Source: Bacteroidales bacterium
Lineage (GTDB): Bacteria > Bacteroidota > Bacteroidia > Bacteroidales > Paludibacteraceae
Assembly: GCA_015061115.1 (NCBI GenBank)
Contig: SUXE01000001.1
Span: 388,632 to 452,631 of the forward strand
Direction of reading: 5' to 3'
DNA: 64,000 nucleotides
Part shown: positions 21,294-28,733 of the stretch, one piece after another
How the letters are laid out: each line of letters opens with the position of its first letter
Numbering within the stretch: position 1 is the stretch's first letter
Notes under the pieces: generated by a model
The model's input: only the letters and a program-made list of their open reading frames with translations
What the model was told of the DNA's origin: nothing
Database searches by the model: none
Program-made: the position numbers and the translations under genes

Positions 21294-21582
21294 TAATTTT
21301 TGTAGGGGCGAAGCTTTGTGCTCGTCTCAATTTTTTCATATTGCAAAGTTCATCAAATAATTGTAAAAGACGATGAAATTGCGTACATTGATAGAGTGAT
21401 ATTAGTATAGAGGAGGGGGAGAAATGTAACAAAAATGGGAGTTTTAAGTTTCAAGATTCTTCACAACGAGTTGTTGACATGGATTCCTCGAAGAAAACGA
21501 ATAAAATAGACAATCTGATCCAAGACTGTAGGGGGATAGTTCTCAAATCTAAACCTGTCCGATTATTCCATCAACATTTTCA

Positions 21583-21777
21583 TGCCTGTAAGGCAATACA
21601 GAGTGAAAACGAGCGTAACTGGGCACGAAGTGTCCAGAGAATGCAAGCGAGAGAAACTCTGCCTGTATGGCAGTACTTATGGTATTGTCTTTCAGACAAA
21701 GTTTTTTTGCACATATCGTGATCCACGTGACTTTGTCACGTGTTACTCTCGCTTTGCTCGGTAGCGTCTTTCAGACG
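21583..21777. repeat. Run of short hairpins with mostly 3-nt loops
   Basis: Five perfect or near-perfect hairpins follow one another in about 195 bp: 21583-21595 (TGCCT-gta-AGGCA), 21619-21637 (CTGGGCAC-gaa-GTGTCCAG), 21659-21673 (CTGCC-tgtat-GGCAG), 21685-21699 (TTGTCT-ttc-AGACAA), 21724-21742 (CACGTGAC-ttt-GTCACGTG), and a sixth at 21765-21777 (CGTCT-ttc-AGACG). The stems differ in sequence while the architecture is shared. No convincing ORF covers the region. Confidence 0.75.
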
Positions 21778-21798
21778 GAGAGATTCGTAGAGAGCATT

Positions 21799-21870
21799 TC
21801 AAAACCATCCATATCTTTTAACCTCTATTGCGATTGTCTTGCCTTTCTTCTCAAGGATGAAATCAACTTC
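21799..21870 (-). pseudogene. Relic of a DUF4143-type ATPase, C-terminal end
   Basis: The minus strand encodes EVDFILEKKGKTIAIEVK followed by five codons and a stop. This is the PD-(D/E)xK-like C-terminal motif of AAA+/DUF4143 proteins; the intact gene at 37862 has ELDFVIQLSDNVYPVEVK at the equivalent place. Upstream on the same strand there is no ATPase domain, only the 22-bp tandem array. It is read as the remnant of a deleted gene. Confidence 0.6.
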
Positions 21871-22080
21871 ATTTTACTCAAAATTGGAACGAAATTTACT
21901 CAAAAGTGGAGCAGAATTTACTCAAAAGTGGATGGAATTTTACTCAAAAGTGGATGGAATTTTACTCAAAAGTGAATGGGATTTTACTCAAAAGTGCAGA
22001 GGGATTTACTCAAAAGTATAGAGGGTTTTACTCAAAAGTGCAGAGGATTTTACTCAAAAGTGGAGAGGATTTTACTCGTT
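21871..22080. repeat. 22-bp tandem array, about ten units
   Basis: Consecutive units of exactly 22 bp start at 21871, 21893, 21915, 21937, 21959, 21981, 22003, 22025, 22047 and 22069 (the last decayed). The consensus is ATTTTACTCAAAAGTG plus six variable bases such as GATGGA or CAGAGG. The core ACTCAAAAGTG resembles the GTTAAAAAAGTGTGG core of the 33-bp array at 37.6 kb. A 22-bp period shifts reading frame at every unit, so the array is not coding. Confidence 0.9.
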
Positions 22081-22120
22081 ATAAAAGGAGGGGGCAAGAG
22101 TGTTTCGTCCTTTCTATTAC

Positions 22121-22141
22121 GGGCAGGTTTGAAACCTGCCC
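22121..22141. repeat. GGCAGGTTT palindromic element, copy 1
   Basis: GGGCAGGTTT-g-AAACCTGCCC, followed by CCTACAG. A second copy with similar flanks is at 41612-41630. Confidence 0.75.
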
Positions 22142-22176
22142 CTACAGATAAATTGGAAATATTTGATGGTAATGCA

Positions 22177-22656
22177 TTATTCCGTAATCAAATCCTCAAT
22201 CTTTGCTCCAACAGTTGTGACCAAGTCGTTTGGCGCACATTTGATCTGCAATCCACGTACTCCTGCCGACACATAGACGTATTCATTGTCAGTTACGGTG
22301 TTGTGGAAGAATGTAGGGAATGGTTTCTTCATGCCGAGCGGACTGCATCCTCCACGGATGTAACCTGTTGTGGCAAGAAGATCCTTCATAGGAATCAGAT
22401 CACAGTTTTTATTTCCTGACACTTTTGCCGCTTTCTTCAGATCGACTGTCTTGTCGCCTGGAATGACGCATACAAAGAATCCTGTTTTGTCGCCTTTCAA
22501 TACGAGTGTCTTGAAGACGCAGTTGATGTCCTCACCGAGTTGAGCCACAATATGTTGCGCACTCAGATCGTTCTCATCCACTTCGTATGGGATGAGTTCA
22601 TATTTTATCTTGTTGCGGTCGAGTATACGTGCCGCATTCGTCTTATTTATTTTCAT
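22177..22656 (-). CDS. ybaK: YbaK/EbsC-type Cys-tRNA(Pro) deacylase
   Basis: 159-aa trans-editing enzyme that hydrolyses misacylated Cys-tRNA(Pro). Features of the YbaK fold: KTNAARILDRNKIKYELIPYE at the start, FKTLVLKGDKTGFFVCVIPGD, the conserved KKAAKVSG lysine region, and TGYIRGGCSPLGMKK. The length is typical. Its start overlaps the end of the exonuclease gene by 14 nt. It is last in a four-gene minus-strand unit (GNAT, Usp, exonuclease, YbaK). Confidence 0.9.
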   Translation of the reverse strand: MKINKTNAARILDRNKIKYELIPYEVDENDLSAQHIVAQLGEDINCVFKTLVLKGDKTGFFVCVIPGDKTVDLKKAAKVSGNKNCDLIPMKDLLATTGYIRGGCSPLGMKKPFPTFFHNTVTDNEYVYVSAGVRGLQIKCAPNDLVTTVGAKIEDLITE

Positions 22657-23392
22657 TTTCTATACGTGTTCCGTCTGGGTTGAATGTTGTTGAATATACG
22701 TTTTCATCGGGCAAAACCTCTTCTCCTACGATTCTGAGGTAAACCTGAGTGGTGGCACGCACATCCTTCTCGCAATAGAATGCGATTCTGTCAAGATTAT
22801 GCTCGTTGTAGTAGACGTTGGCTACTTGGCTGCCGTCGATATCATCTTTGGGTGTTGTGATTCCTAACAATGCGCAAAGCAGTTTGAGTGTGGCAGAGTG
22901 TCTTGTGTCTCCGCATCTCCACAATTCCATAGTGTCAATCCACTTCATATCCCATGGTTTCTTTCCTGCGGTCTGTAATTCGTATGGCAATGGGATATTG
23001 TTGATTATCATTCTTCTGGCGATAAACGGTAAATCGAATGATTTGGAGTTGTGTCCGCAAAGAGCCAGGTCTCCATGCACAGTCATCGACATTTTGCTCA
23101 CTGTTTCCGCAAAACCTGTCAGAAGTTCCTTTTCATCGTCGGAATAGAATGATTTGATGCGTAGATGACGTTGTCCGTCTTTTGTATGTAGCAGACCTAC
23201 GGATATGCAGACGATTTTTCCAAATTCAGCGTATAGTCCACCTCGTTGGTTGATCTCTTCTTCTGTCAGATCTTCATCTGTCTTTGTGACTTTATCGATG
23301 AACATGTGACGCAGCTCTTCTGGCACTTCCTCCAGTTTGGATGCCATCGGCACCGTCTCTATGTCAAGAAATAGAATATTCTCGCTTTTCAT
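22643..23392 (-). CDS. Predicted 3'-5' exonuclease, PolB exonuclease-like
   Basis: 249-aa stand-alone DEDD-type nuclease domain related to the proofreading domain of family B polymerases. Motif I is LFLDIETVP (Asp10, Glu12), motif II GHNSKSFDLPFIARR, and motif III YCEKDVRATTQVYLRI. No polymerase domain follows. It is probably a DNA repair or processing exonuclease; the substrate is unknown. It lies 12 nt after usp and overlaps ybaK. Confidence 0.85.
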   Translation of the reverse strand: MKSENILFLDIETVPMASKLEEVPEELRHMFIDKVTKTDEDLTEEEINQRGGLYAEFGKIVCISVGLLHTKDGQRHLRIKSFYSDDEKELLTGFAETVSKMSMTVHGDLALCGHNSKSFDLPFIARRMIINNIPLPYELQTAGKKPWDMKWIDTMELWRCGDTRHSATLKLLCALLGITTPKDDIDGSQVANVYYNEHNLDRIAFYCEKDVRATTQVYLRIVGEEVLPDENVYSTTFNPDGTRIENENK

Positions 23393-23404
23393 TTTTTGTA
23401 CTTT

Positions 23405-24187
23405 TTATCCGCAAAGTGAATAGAGGTCACCTCTTGGATTGATTAACATAACTGGTATATTGCTTTTTTTCAATACTTTCTGCTCTTTAGGTCCGAAAAT
23501 GATGTCGTCCAGACCATAGTCGCGGGACGCACTGCATATCAGCAGGTCAGCACCCAATTCAGCGGATTTTTCCACTGCCTCAAACTCAATCTTGAAACTG
23601 TCTTTCTTGGCTTCGACGCGAGTGTGTTCCACTCCTGCGTGGTCGAGTAGAGTAGCGATGGCCTCCGTCGTCTCCTTGGCTTTTGAACCGTAGTCTTTGG
23701 CTGTCATCAGCATGATTTTAGATTTGAAGAAACGTCCGAAACTTGATGAGAACGGTCCTTTTTCACGCTCTTCAATCAAATAGTTGACTGGCACGAGGAT
23801 TTTGTCGAATGCGATCTTCATGCCTGGTTTGCAGAAGAAATATGGTGTACGTAGTTCTCTGCATAGTTTGAGCATCTTGCGGATGCTGGAGTTTGGAGTG
23901 ATCTCAAACACAAGCATCGACGCTTCCGCAGCCTCAATTGTGGATGTGAACTCATCAGCGCTCGGGATGACGGTGGTGTCGACATTTATCGATTTGCCCG
24001 CCAATTTAGTCTTGTATGCGTTCAGGATCTCCTGACATGAATCTTCGTCGGATTCATTGTTGGCAATAGAGAGCAGACATATCTCTTTCGAGTATGTATC
24101 CGACAATTTTTTTGCCATTTCAATCGCTGTATCTGGTTGGTAATCACCGTCGACTACCACAAAAACTTGTTGCTTCAAATCCGACAT
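23405..24187 (-). CDS. Universal stress protein family protein
   Basis: 260 aa, two consecutive Usp-like (Rossmann-type) halves. The first has VFVVVDGDYQPDTAIEMAKKLS, and the second has FDKILVPVNYLIEEREKG and a C-terminal SKSNIPVMLINPRGD, typical of UspA. The ATP-binding GxxGxxxxS loop is not clear, so it may belong to the non-ATP-binding type. It lies 13 nt after the acetyltransferase gene. Confidence 0.8.
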   Translation of the reverse strand: MSDLKQQVFVVVDGDYQPDTAIEMAKKLSDTYSKEICLLSIANNESDEDSCQEILNAYKTKLAGKSINVDTTVIPSADEFTSTIEAAEASMLVFEITPNSSIRKMLKLCRELRTPYFFCKPGMKIAFDKILVPVNYLIEEREKGPFSSSFGRFFKSKIMLMTAKDYGSKAKETTEAIATLLDHAGVEHTRVEAKKDSFKIEFEAVEKSAELGADLLICSASRDYGLDDIIFGPKEQKVLKKSNIPVMLINPRGDLYSLCG

Positions 24188-24200
24188 CTATTTCTTAATT

Positions 24201-24731
24201 TTAATTCTTAACTCTTAAATTCTGCAACACATGGACATCTTTGTACTGCAGAGCTACGCGTCGCCAGCTCTTCAATGTGGCTGTGACCTCAAAACCTGCT
24301 GATTTCATCAGTGAGAGAGATGGCTCGTTTCCCGTCTCCACATATGCATAAAGCATCTGGAAATCAAGGTGAGAGAAGCAATAATCGCAAAGCAGACGCA
24401 ATGCCTCGCGTCCGTAGCCATTCCGTCGACATTCTTCTTTGATCACGATTCCTACCGCCGCTTTATGCGAGAAAATGTCCACATCATAGATATCCACCGC
24501 TCCGACGATATTTTTCTTTTGATCCTCAATGATAAAACGTTGCTGGCCATTTGCCCAGATGCCGAGTGATTCGCTCTGGATATATTCCTCCATCGTAGTG
24601 CGGGAATAGGGAGCGAGTGTGTCGGAAACAGACCAGTTAAGACTGTCGTTCTCAATTTCGCAAAGGAAATCGACATCAGCAGTCTCCACGTTTCTCAATC
24701 TGACATTTTCTCCGACAAGGTATCTGGCCAT
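24201..24731 (-). CDS. GNAT family N-acetyltransferase (RimJ/RimL-like)
   Basis: 176 aa. It starts MARYLVGENVRLRNVETADVD, as in RimJ/RimL-type proteins. The acetyl-CoA-binding segment is VGIVIKEECRRNGYGREALRL. Also present is YAYVETGNEPSLSLMKSAGFE, the conserved N-E-S core, so the enzyme looks active. The substrate (ribosomal protein, spermidine or small molecule) cannot be told. First gene of the four-gene unit. Confidence 0.88.
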   Translation of the reverse strand: MARYLVGENVRLRNVETADVDFLCEIENDSLNWSVSDTLAPYSRTTMEEYIQSESLGIWANGQQRFIIEDQKKNIVGAVDIYDVDIFSHKAAVGIVIKEECRRNGYGREALRLLCDYCFSHLDFQMLYAYVETGNEPSLSLMKSAGFEVTATLKSWRRVALQYKDVHVLQNLRVKN

Positions 24732-24741
24732 TGCAAATCAT

Positions 24742-24749
24742 CAAATATA
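24742..24749 (-). promoter_or_regulatory. Candidate -7 box for the GNAT-usp-exo-ybaK unit
   Basis: TATATTTG on the minus strand, 11 nt before the GNAT ATG. A second identical box is at 24786-24793. Either would fit; the second leaves a leader of about 50 nt. Confidence 0.45.
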
Positions 24750-24816
24750 AATCAGAGATCTATTTCTCGATCATTCATTTTTTGACAAATATAGGTGTTT
24801 TTTAGCCAAATATGCG

Positions 24817-24824
24817 TATTTTTG
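24817..24824 (+). promoter_or_regulatory. -7 box for the flavin reductase gene
   Basis: TATTTTTG matches TAnnTTTG. It lies 12 nt before ATG at 24837 and within the longer open frame that starts at 24795, so the longer start is unlikely. Confidence 0.5.
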
Positions 24825-24836
24825 GCCTTAAAATAT

Positions 24837-25352
24837 ATGACTATGGAAAATTTCAAAGAGATAGATGCAAAGGAGATTAGCGGCAATTTCATCAAGAAGA
24901 TTGGCGACGAGTGGCTTCTGATCACTGCCGGAGACAAATCGAAATTCAACACAATGACAGCCAGCTGGGGCGGAGTCGGAGTGTTCTGTGGAAAGAATGT
25001 GGCATACTTGGTGATTCGTCCGCAACGCTATACATTTGAGTTTGTGGAGAAGAATCCGTCGCTCACACTTTCATTCTTCAGCGAGGATTACCGCAAGGCA
25101 TTGCAGATCTGCGGTTCAAAATCAGGCCGTGATTGCGACAAGGTAAAAGAGGCTGGTCTGACAGCTATCGCTACAGAGTCTGGCAACATGACGTTTGCTG
25201 AGGCTTCATTGGTGATGGAATGTACAAAGATGTATGCTCAGACATTGAACGAGGCTTCTTTCATCGACAAAAGCATGGTCGAGAAATGGTTCAAGGCAGG
25301 AGATTATCACAAACTTTACATCTGTCAGATAGACAAAGTGTGGGTTAAGTAA
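24837..25352 (+). CDS. Flavin reductase family (flavoredoxin-like) protein
   Basis: 171 aa from this ATG (a second ATG is at 24843). FMN-binding split-barrel fold: WLLITAGDKSKFNTMTASWGGVGVFCGKN and AYLVIRPQRYTFEFVEKN are the flavin-binding segments. FFSEDYRKALQICGSKSGRD resembles family members that act on flavins or as small electron carriers. The upstream in-frame ATG at 24795 is rejected because a -7 box falls inside it. Stands alone, divergent from the GNAT gene. Confidence 0.85.
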   Translation: MTMENFKEIDAKEISGNFIKKIGDEWLLITAGDKSKFNTMTASWGGVGVFCGKNVAYLVIRPQRYTFEFVEKNPSLTLSFFSEDYRKALQICGSKSGRDCDKVKEAGLTAIATESGNMTFAEASLVMECTKMYAQTLNEASFIDKSMVEKWFKAGDYHKLYICQIDKVWVK

Positions 25353-25378
25353 GGTTGATGATTGACGGTTGACGGTTG

Positions 25379-25442
25379 AGGATTGTTAAGGGCGGAACGC
25401 CCTAACTCCTCCGCATCTGCGAGTTCGTTAGAACGAGCAGTA
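25379..25442 (+). repeat. GAGGATTGTTAAGGGCGG dispersed element, copy 1
   Basis: TTAAGGGCG-gaa-CGCCCTAA hairpin followed by a second hairpin region, TGCGAGTTCG-TTAG-AACGAGCA. Near-identical copy at 47688-47752; decayed copies at 31329-31382 and 32184-32223. Preceded by GGTTGATGATTGACGGTTGA, a short tandem stretch. Confidence 0.8.
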
Positions 25443-25511
25443 ATAAATAATTTTTTTTGCTTTATGTGATAAATCAATCACATAGAAATTATAGAACCTA
25501 AAAATTTAAAT

Positions 25512-26057
25512 ATGGAAATGTATTACTCTGATTTGGAAGAATGTAGAAGATTGGCTGAGCAAGGCGATCCTTATGCACAATTAGAATTGGCCGAAGCTTA
25601 TCATGAAGGAAAACTGATTGAGAAAAATATAGAGGCTGCTATCGAGTGGTATGAAAAATCTGCTGAGGGTGGAGAAAATTTTGCTCATATAGAACTGGGA
25701 CGTATTTATGAATTTGGCGACGGAGTGGAGCAGGACTATATGAAAGCAATTGAGCATTATGAAAAGGCTGCTTACACGTCCCCTTTGTTTAATGAGCCTC
25801 TTTATCGTTTGGCATTGTTCTACTTGAACGGATTTGGCTATGAGCAGAATTACGAATATGCCGCACAAATGTTTGAAGTATTGTCGAATGCTGATGATGA
25901 TATTGTGCCTGAGGCAAAATATCAATATGGCAGGTGTCTTGAAAATGGAATAGGTGTAGATAAAGATCTGGATCAGGCTCTATATTGGTATGAACGTGCT
26001 GCTAAAGAAGGAGTTGAAGAAGCAAAGATGGCGTGTGAAAGATTGAAAAAGGGATGA
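25512..26057 (+). CDS. Sel1-repeat (TPR-like) protein
   Basis: 181 aa with about four Sel1-like repeats of 36 residues: AEQGDPYAQLELAEAYHEGK, AAIEWYEKSAEGGENFAHIE, GRIYEFGDGVEQDYMKAIEH and YGRCLENGIGVDKDLDQALY. No signal peptide or membrane helix, so cytoplasmic. Sel1 proteins act as protein-protein adaptors; the partner is not visible. The following small secreted gene is about 110 nt away. Confidence 0.85.
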   Translation: MEMYYSDLEECRRLAEQGDPYAQLELAEAYHEGKLIEKNIEAAIEWYEKSAEGGENFAHIELGRIYEFGDGVEQDYMKAIEHYEKAAYTSPLFNEPLYRLALFYLNGFGYEQNYEYAAQMFEVLSNADDDIVPEAKYQYGRCLENGIGVDKDLDQALYWYERAAKEGVEEAKMACERLKKG

Positions 26058-26165
26058 TTTGATTTTGTGAGATACTGGATGGAATCATAGGATTACGAGA
26101 CAGTTATAAGGAAAATTGGAGACTATGATTAGTCTAGATATTAAACCGATAAAATTTGTCAAATT

Positions 26166-26600
26166 ATGCGAACCCGAATATCTAAAATAGTAATTCTGTT
26201 TTTTGTGATATTGTCGAGTATCTCGAATGTCATTGCGAAAGATTTCGAATTAATGTACGTGTACAGATGTAAGGTGATGGTCGGTGACTCTTTATGCTAT
26301 CTTGTGAGAAAAGATCGTCCCTATCGCGGAAATAATAAAAATTGGGATACATTTTGTGGTGAATTCAAAAACTTATTTTTTTCAGATGGTTACAGTGGCT
26401 TTAGAATTTGTCCTATAATGGTGAATAAGTATGATGTTAATGCTGACACAATATATGTTATAAAGATGATCGGTTGTGATGATTCTGGATTAATAATAAA
26501 ATGTGATTGTGATAAATTCAGAAAGGAATATGAAGAGAAGAAGAATGTAGAAAAGTGTGATTGTCCTGTTATAGAAGAAAGCGAATATCGATGGAGATGA
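26166..26600 (+). CDS. Hypothetical secreted protein
   Basis: 144 aa with a signal peptide (MRTRISKIVILFFVILSSISNVIA). The mature part is small and contains several Cys (CKVMVGDSLCYLV, FCGEFKNL, CDCDKF, CDCPVIEES), with CDC twice near the end, so it may form disulfides or bind metal. Not recognised. Convergent with the DUF1848 gene. Confidence 0.65.
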   Translation: MRTRISKIVILFFVILSSISNVIAKDFELMYVYRCKVMVGDSLCYLVRKDRPYRGNNKNWDTFCGEFKNLFFSDGYSGFRICPIMVNKYDVNADTIYVIKMIGCDDSGLIIKCDCDKFRKEYEEKKNVEKCDCPVIEESEYRWR

Positions 26601-26667
26601 ATTTGAACGGTGGTGAAATAGATGTATGCCGGAAATGTATTTCAAATAAGATTGAAAGTCTAGGGAT

Positions 26668-27735
26668 TTATAATTTCCCCGTTATCGTTTCTCCAAATGG
26701 ATTTTCTTTGTGTTTGTTCCAGTTTTGCAAGGCAGATTCTTTGCTTGTGTTGGCGTAGCAGTATTCGCAAAGATGTGGGCAGGTGTTGTATTCGCCAATG
26801 TCTTTTGATGCCATACATTCGCAAAACTGTCGTTGCCCTGGATCTTTTTTGTGGGTACTGATGAAATAATGGTTGCCGGGCAGAAGTATCGCATTGCCGG
26901 GCAGTTGGGCGTCTCCGAATAAATTTGGCGACGGTACTTTCTCTATCCTCACTTTCATGAAATCCATCAGTTTCTTGTCGTCCCAGGCAAGACGGGAGAT
27001 TAAGTCTCCGTCTATACAACGGTTATGCTGAATTCCATATTTGTCGATGTCTATTTTCTCTCCGCATGTGGCAATCTGATAGTTCCATCCTCGTTCTTGG
27101 TTCATGATGGAAAGTTTTTCCGCAAATTCTTCCATCTGTTCTGCTTCCCATTCGTGATAATGGATGCCATTCACGTCGAGATTATGTTTCACTTTTTTAT
27201 ACATGGCTATATCTGCATAACTGAAAACCAATTTCTCAGTATAGCCTTTCAGCTGGTCGCCGATATTCTGAACTTTCTGCAAAAGGGAATCTACCGATAT
27301 ATCATCAGTCAGTATCATAGGGTCGAATCTCCATACCACAGATCCTTTACCAAGATTCTCAACAAGTTGTTTGAATGTTTTGATGCGGTATTCTAGAGGA
27401 GGAACTTTTTCAAGTTTCTCTTTTTCATAATCGTTCAGTGTATATTGAATATAGCATTTGATGTTGCGTTCTTTGAGAATATGCAGATAGGGTAGTAACG
27501 GACTTGGATTCTTCGACCAGAACACGATGAAGCGAGTGTTGGTGTAGGAAATATACGACTTGACTCCATTGAATGGGTTTGTCCATGCTGAATAGCCTTT
27601 GGATAATCTGTCAAAGAACCAATCGGCATAAAAGGCAGGAATGTCTGTACTCCTGCTTGCTGATACAATGACAGGAGCTTGAGCTTTTACAGTTTGCCCG
27701 TTAATTGTTATGTCTGTATGGTTCCAGGTTGCCAT
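26668..27735 (-). CDS. DUF1848 domain protein
   Basis: 355 aa. The N-terminal part has VSASRSTDIPAFYADWFFDR, WTNPFNG and FIVFWSKNPSP, the DUF1848 signature. The C-terminal end has Cys305, Cys307, Cys319, Cys323 and Cys326 (CPHLCEYCYAN), a cluster that could hold an iron-sulfur centre. The WSKNP motif recalls SplB-like radical SAM enzymes. The function is unknown; a radical SAM relative is an inference. Confidence 0.8.
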   Translation of the reverse strand: MATWNHTDITINGQTVKAQAPVIVSASRSTDIPAFYADWFFDRLSKGYSAWTNPFNGVKSYISYTNTRFIVFWSKNPSPLLPYLHILKERNIKCYIQYTLNDYEKEKLEKVPPLEYRIKTFKQLVENLGKGSVVWRFDPMILTDDISVDSLLQKVQNIGDQLKGYTEKLVFSYADIAMYKKVKHNLDVNGIHYHEWEAEQMEEFAEKLSIMNQERGWNYQIATCGEKIDIDKYGIQHNRCIDGDLISRLAWDDKKLMDFMKVRIEKVPSPNLFGDAQLPGNAILLPGNHYFISTHKKDPGQRQFCECMASKDIGEYNTCPHLCEYCYANTSKESALQNWNKHKENPFGETITGKL

Positions 27736-27837
27736 TGGCTAAATTTGTATGTTTTTATCAGAATACAAAATTCATCATCATCTGTTTGATTGATGCAGAC
27801 TTGTGATCTTTAACGTCTTGCAGCATCTCTAACCGCT

Positions 27838-27903
27838 CCATCATCCACCCTCAACCATCCATCATCCATCCTCAACCATCCATCCTCAATCATCCACCAT
27901 CAA
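27838..27903. repeat. Short tandem CATCC/CTCAACCAT repeats
   Basis: Imperfect repeats of CATCCATCCTCAACCAT fill the gap between the DUF1848 gene and the next stop codon. The reverse complement resembles the GGTTGAGGATTG tract at 25354-25390. Confidence 0.7.
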
Positions 27904-28655
27904 TCGCACAACATCTCAAACTCCATATTCTCGCCGTCAAGCACCGTCGACGTGCGTTCGAAATCAAGCATTGAGAGTCTGATATTCAGTGCGATGACGC
28001 TGTCGTTAAGGATTCTCTTACGTTGCATCAAGTCTGTCTCAGCCAACGCTTTATCCAACACTTCCAACGCGTCTTCAATGTCTTTGGCGTCTACTGAACT
28101 AAGGTCGTGCATCTCATCCGACGGATAATCATCGGTGATTTTGCAGAGTCTTTCCAATTTATCTTCGTCAAGAGTCTTGACCAATTCCGCCTTTTCAGCG
28201 AGTTTTTTGACTATCTCTTTGTAGTTTGGATTCTCTGTGTTGCGGGAAACACATGAAAGTATTCCTGCACATTTGTTGATCCAACTGTCGCTCTGCTTTG
28301 CGAAATGGAAGAAATCACCTGGCACTTTGCTGCCAAACTTATCCTCTGCCACAAGCAACGCTGCGATGGTGATGTGATGTTTGTATCCGCAGATCGTCTC
28401 CAAACGGATCTGTGCGGCTCTTTTATCAGACCACGATATCGTTCCCAGATAGTCTATATATTTCTTGTAGACCTCCTCACTGTCCATATCTTCGTATGTG
28501 AGTGTGTCTACGATAGGTTGCATGATTGTGTCAAGCAACTCGATGTTTGTCTCTTTGTTTGTAATGGCTTCTTCAAGTCTGTTTTTTGCATTCGCCACAG
28601 ACTCTTCAACCTCAGCGTAAAATTTATCTATTAGATTGTCAATATTCTCTGACAT
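27900..28655 (-). CDS. Hypothetical cytoplasmic helical protein
   Basis: 251 aa, mostly charged and helical, no signal or membrane segment. Opening MSENIDNLIDKFYAEVEESVANAKNRLEEA suggests a coiled coil. It does not match any family that I recognise. It ends in LDGENMEFEMLCD. It may be co-transcribed with the M48 protease gene upstream (66 nt gap containing AGCATTT repeats). Confidence 0.65.
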   Translation of the reverse strand: MSENIDNLIDKFYAEVEESVANAKNRLEEAITNKETNIELLDTIMQPIVDTLTYEDMDSEEVYKKYIDYLGTISWSDKRAAQIRLETICGYKHHITIAALLVAEDKFGSKVPGDFFHFAKQSDSWINKCAGILSCVSRNTENPNYKEIVKKLAEKAELVKTLDEDKLERLCKITDDYPSDEMHDLSSVDAKDIEDALEVLDKALAETDLMQRKRILNDSVIALNIRLSMLDFERTSTVLDGENMEFEMLCD

Positions 28656-28695
28656 CTCTTCTGGTTAATTAATTAAAAATTAAGAGTTAAGAATT

Positions 28696-28733
28696 AGCAT
28701 TCAGCATTTAGCATTTAGCATTTAGCATTTCCC
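28696..28733. repeat. AGCATTT tandem heptamer
   Basis: AGCATTCAGCATTTAGCATTT and further heptamers repeat five times just before the M48 stop. AATGCTAAAT, the reverse complement core, recurs near 45680, 45770, 45890 and 57187. Confidence 0.65.

Noticed and set aside
21871..22080. CRISPR array
   Set aside because: Units are contiguous 22-bp repeats without unique spacers, and no cas genes are present. The same applies to 37616-37861.
21839..22419. Plus-strand frames with YSKV/FTQK repeats across the 22-bp array
   Set aside because: The 22-bp period shifts frame at every unit and the peptides are low complexity; the right part is antisense to ybaK.
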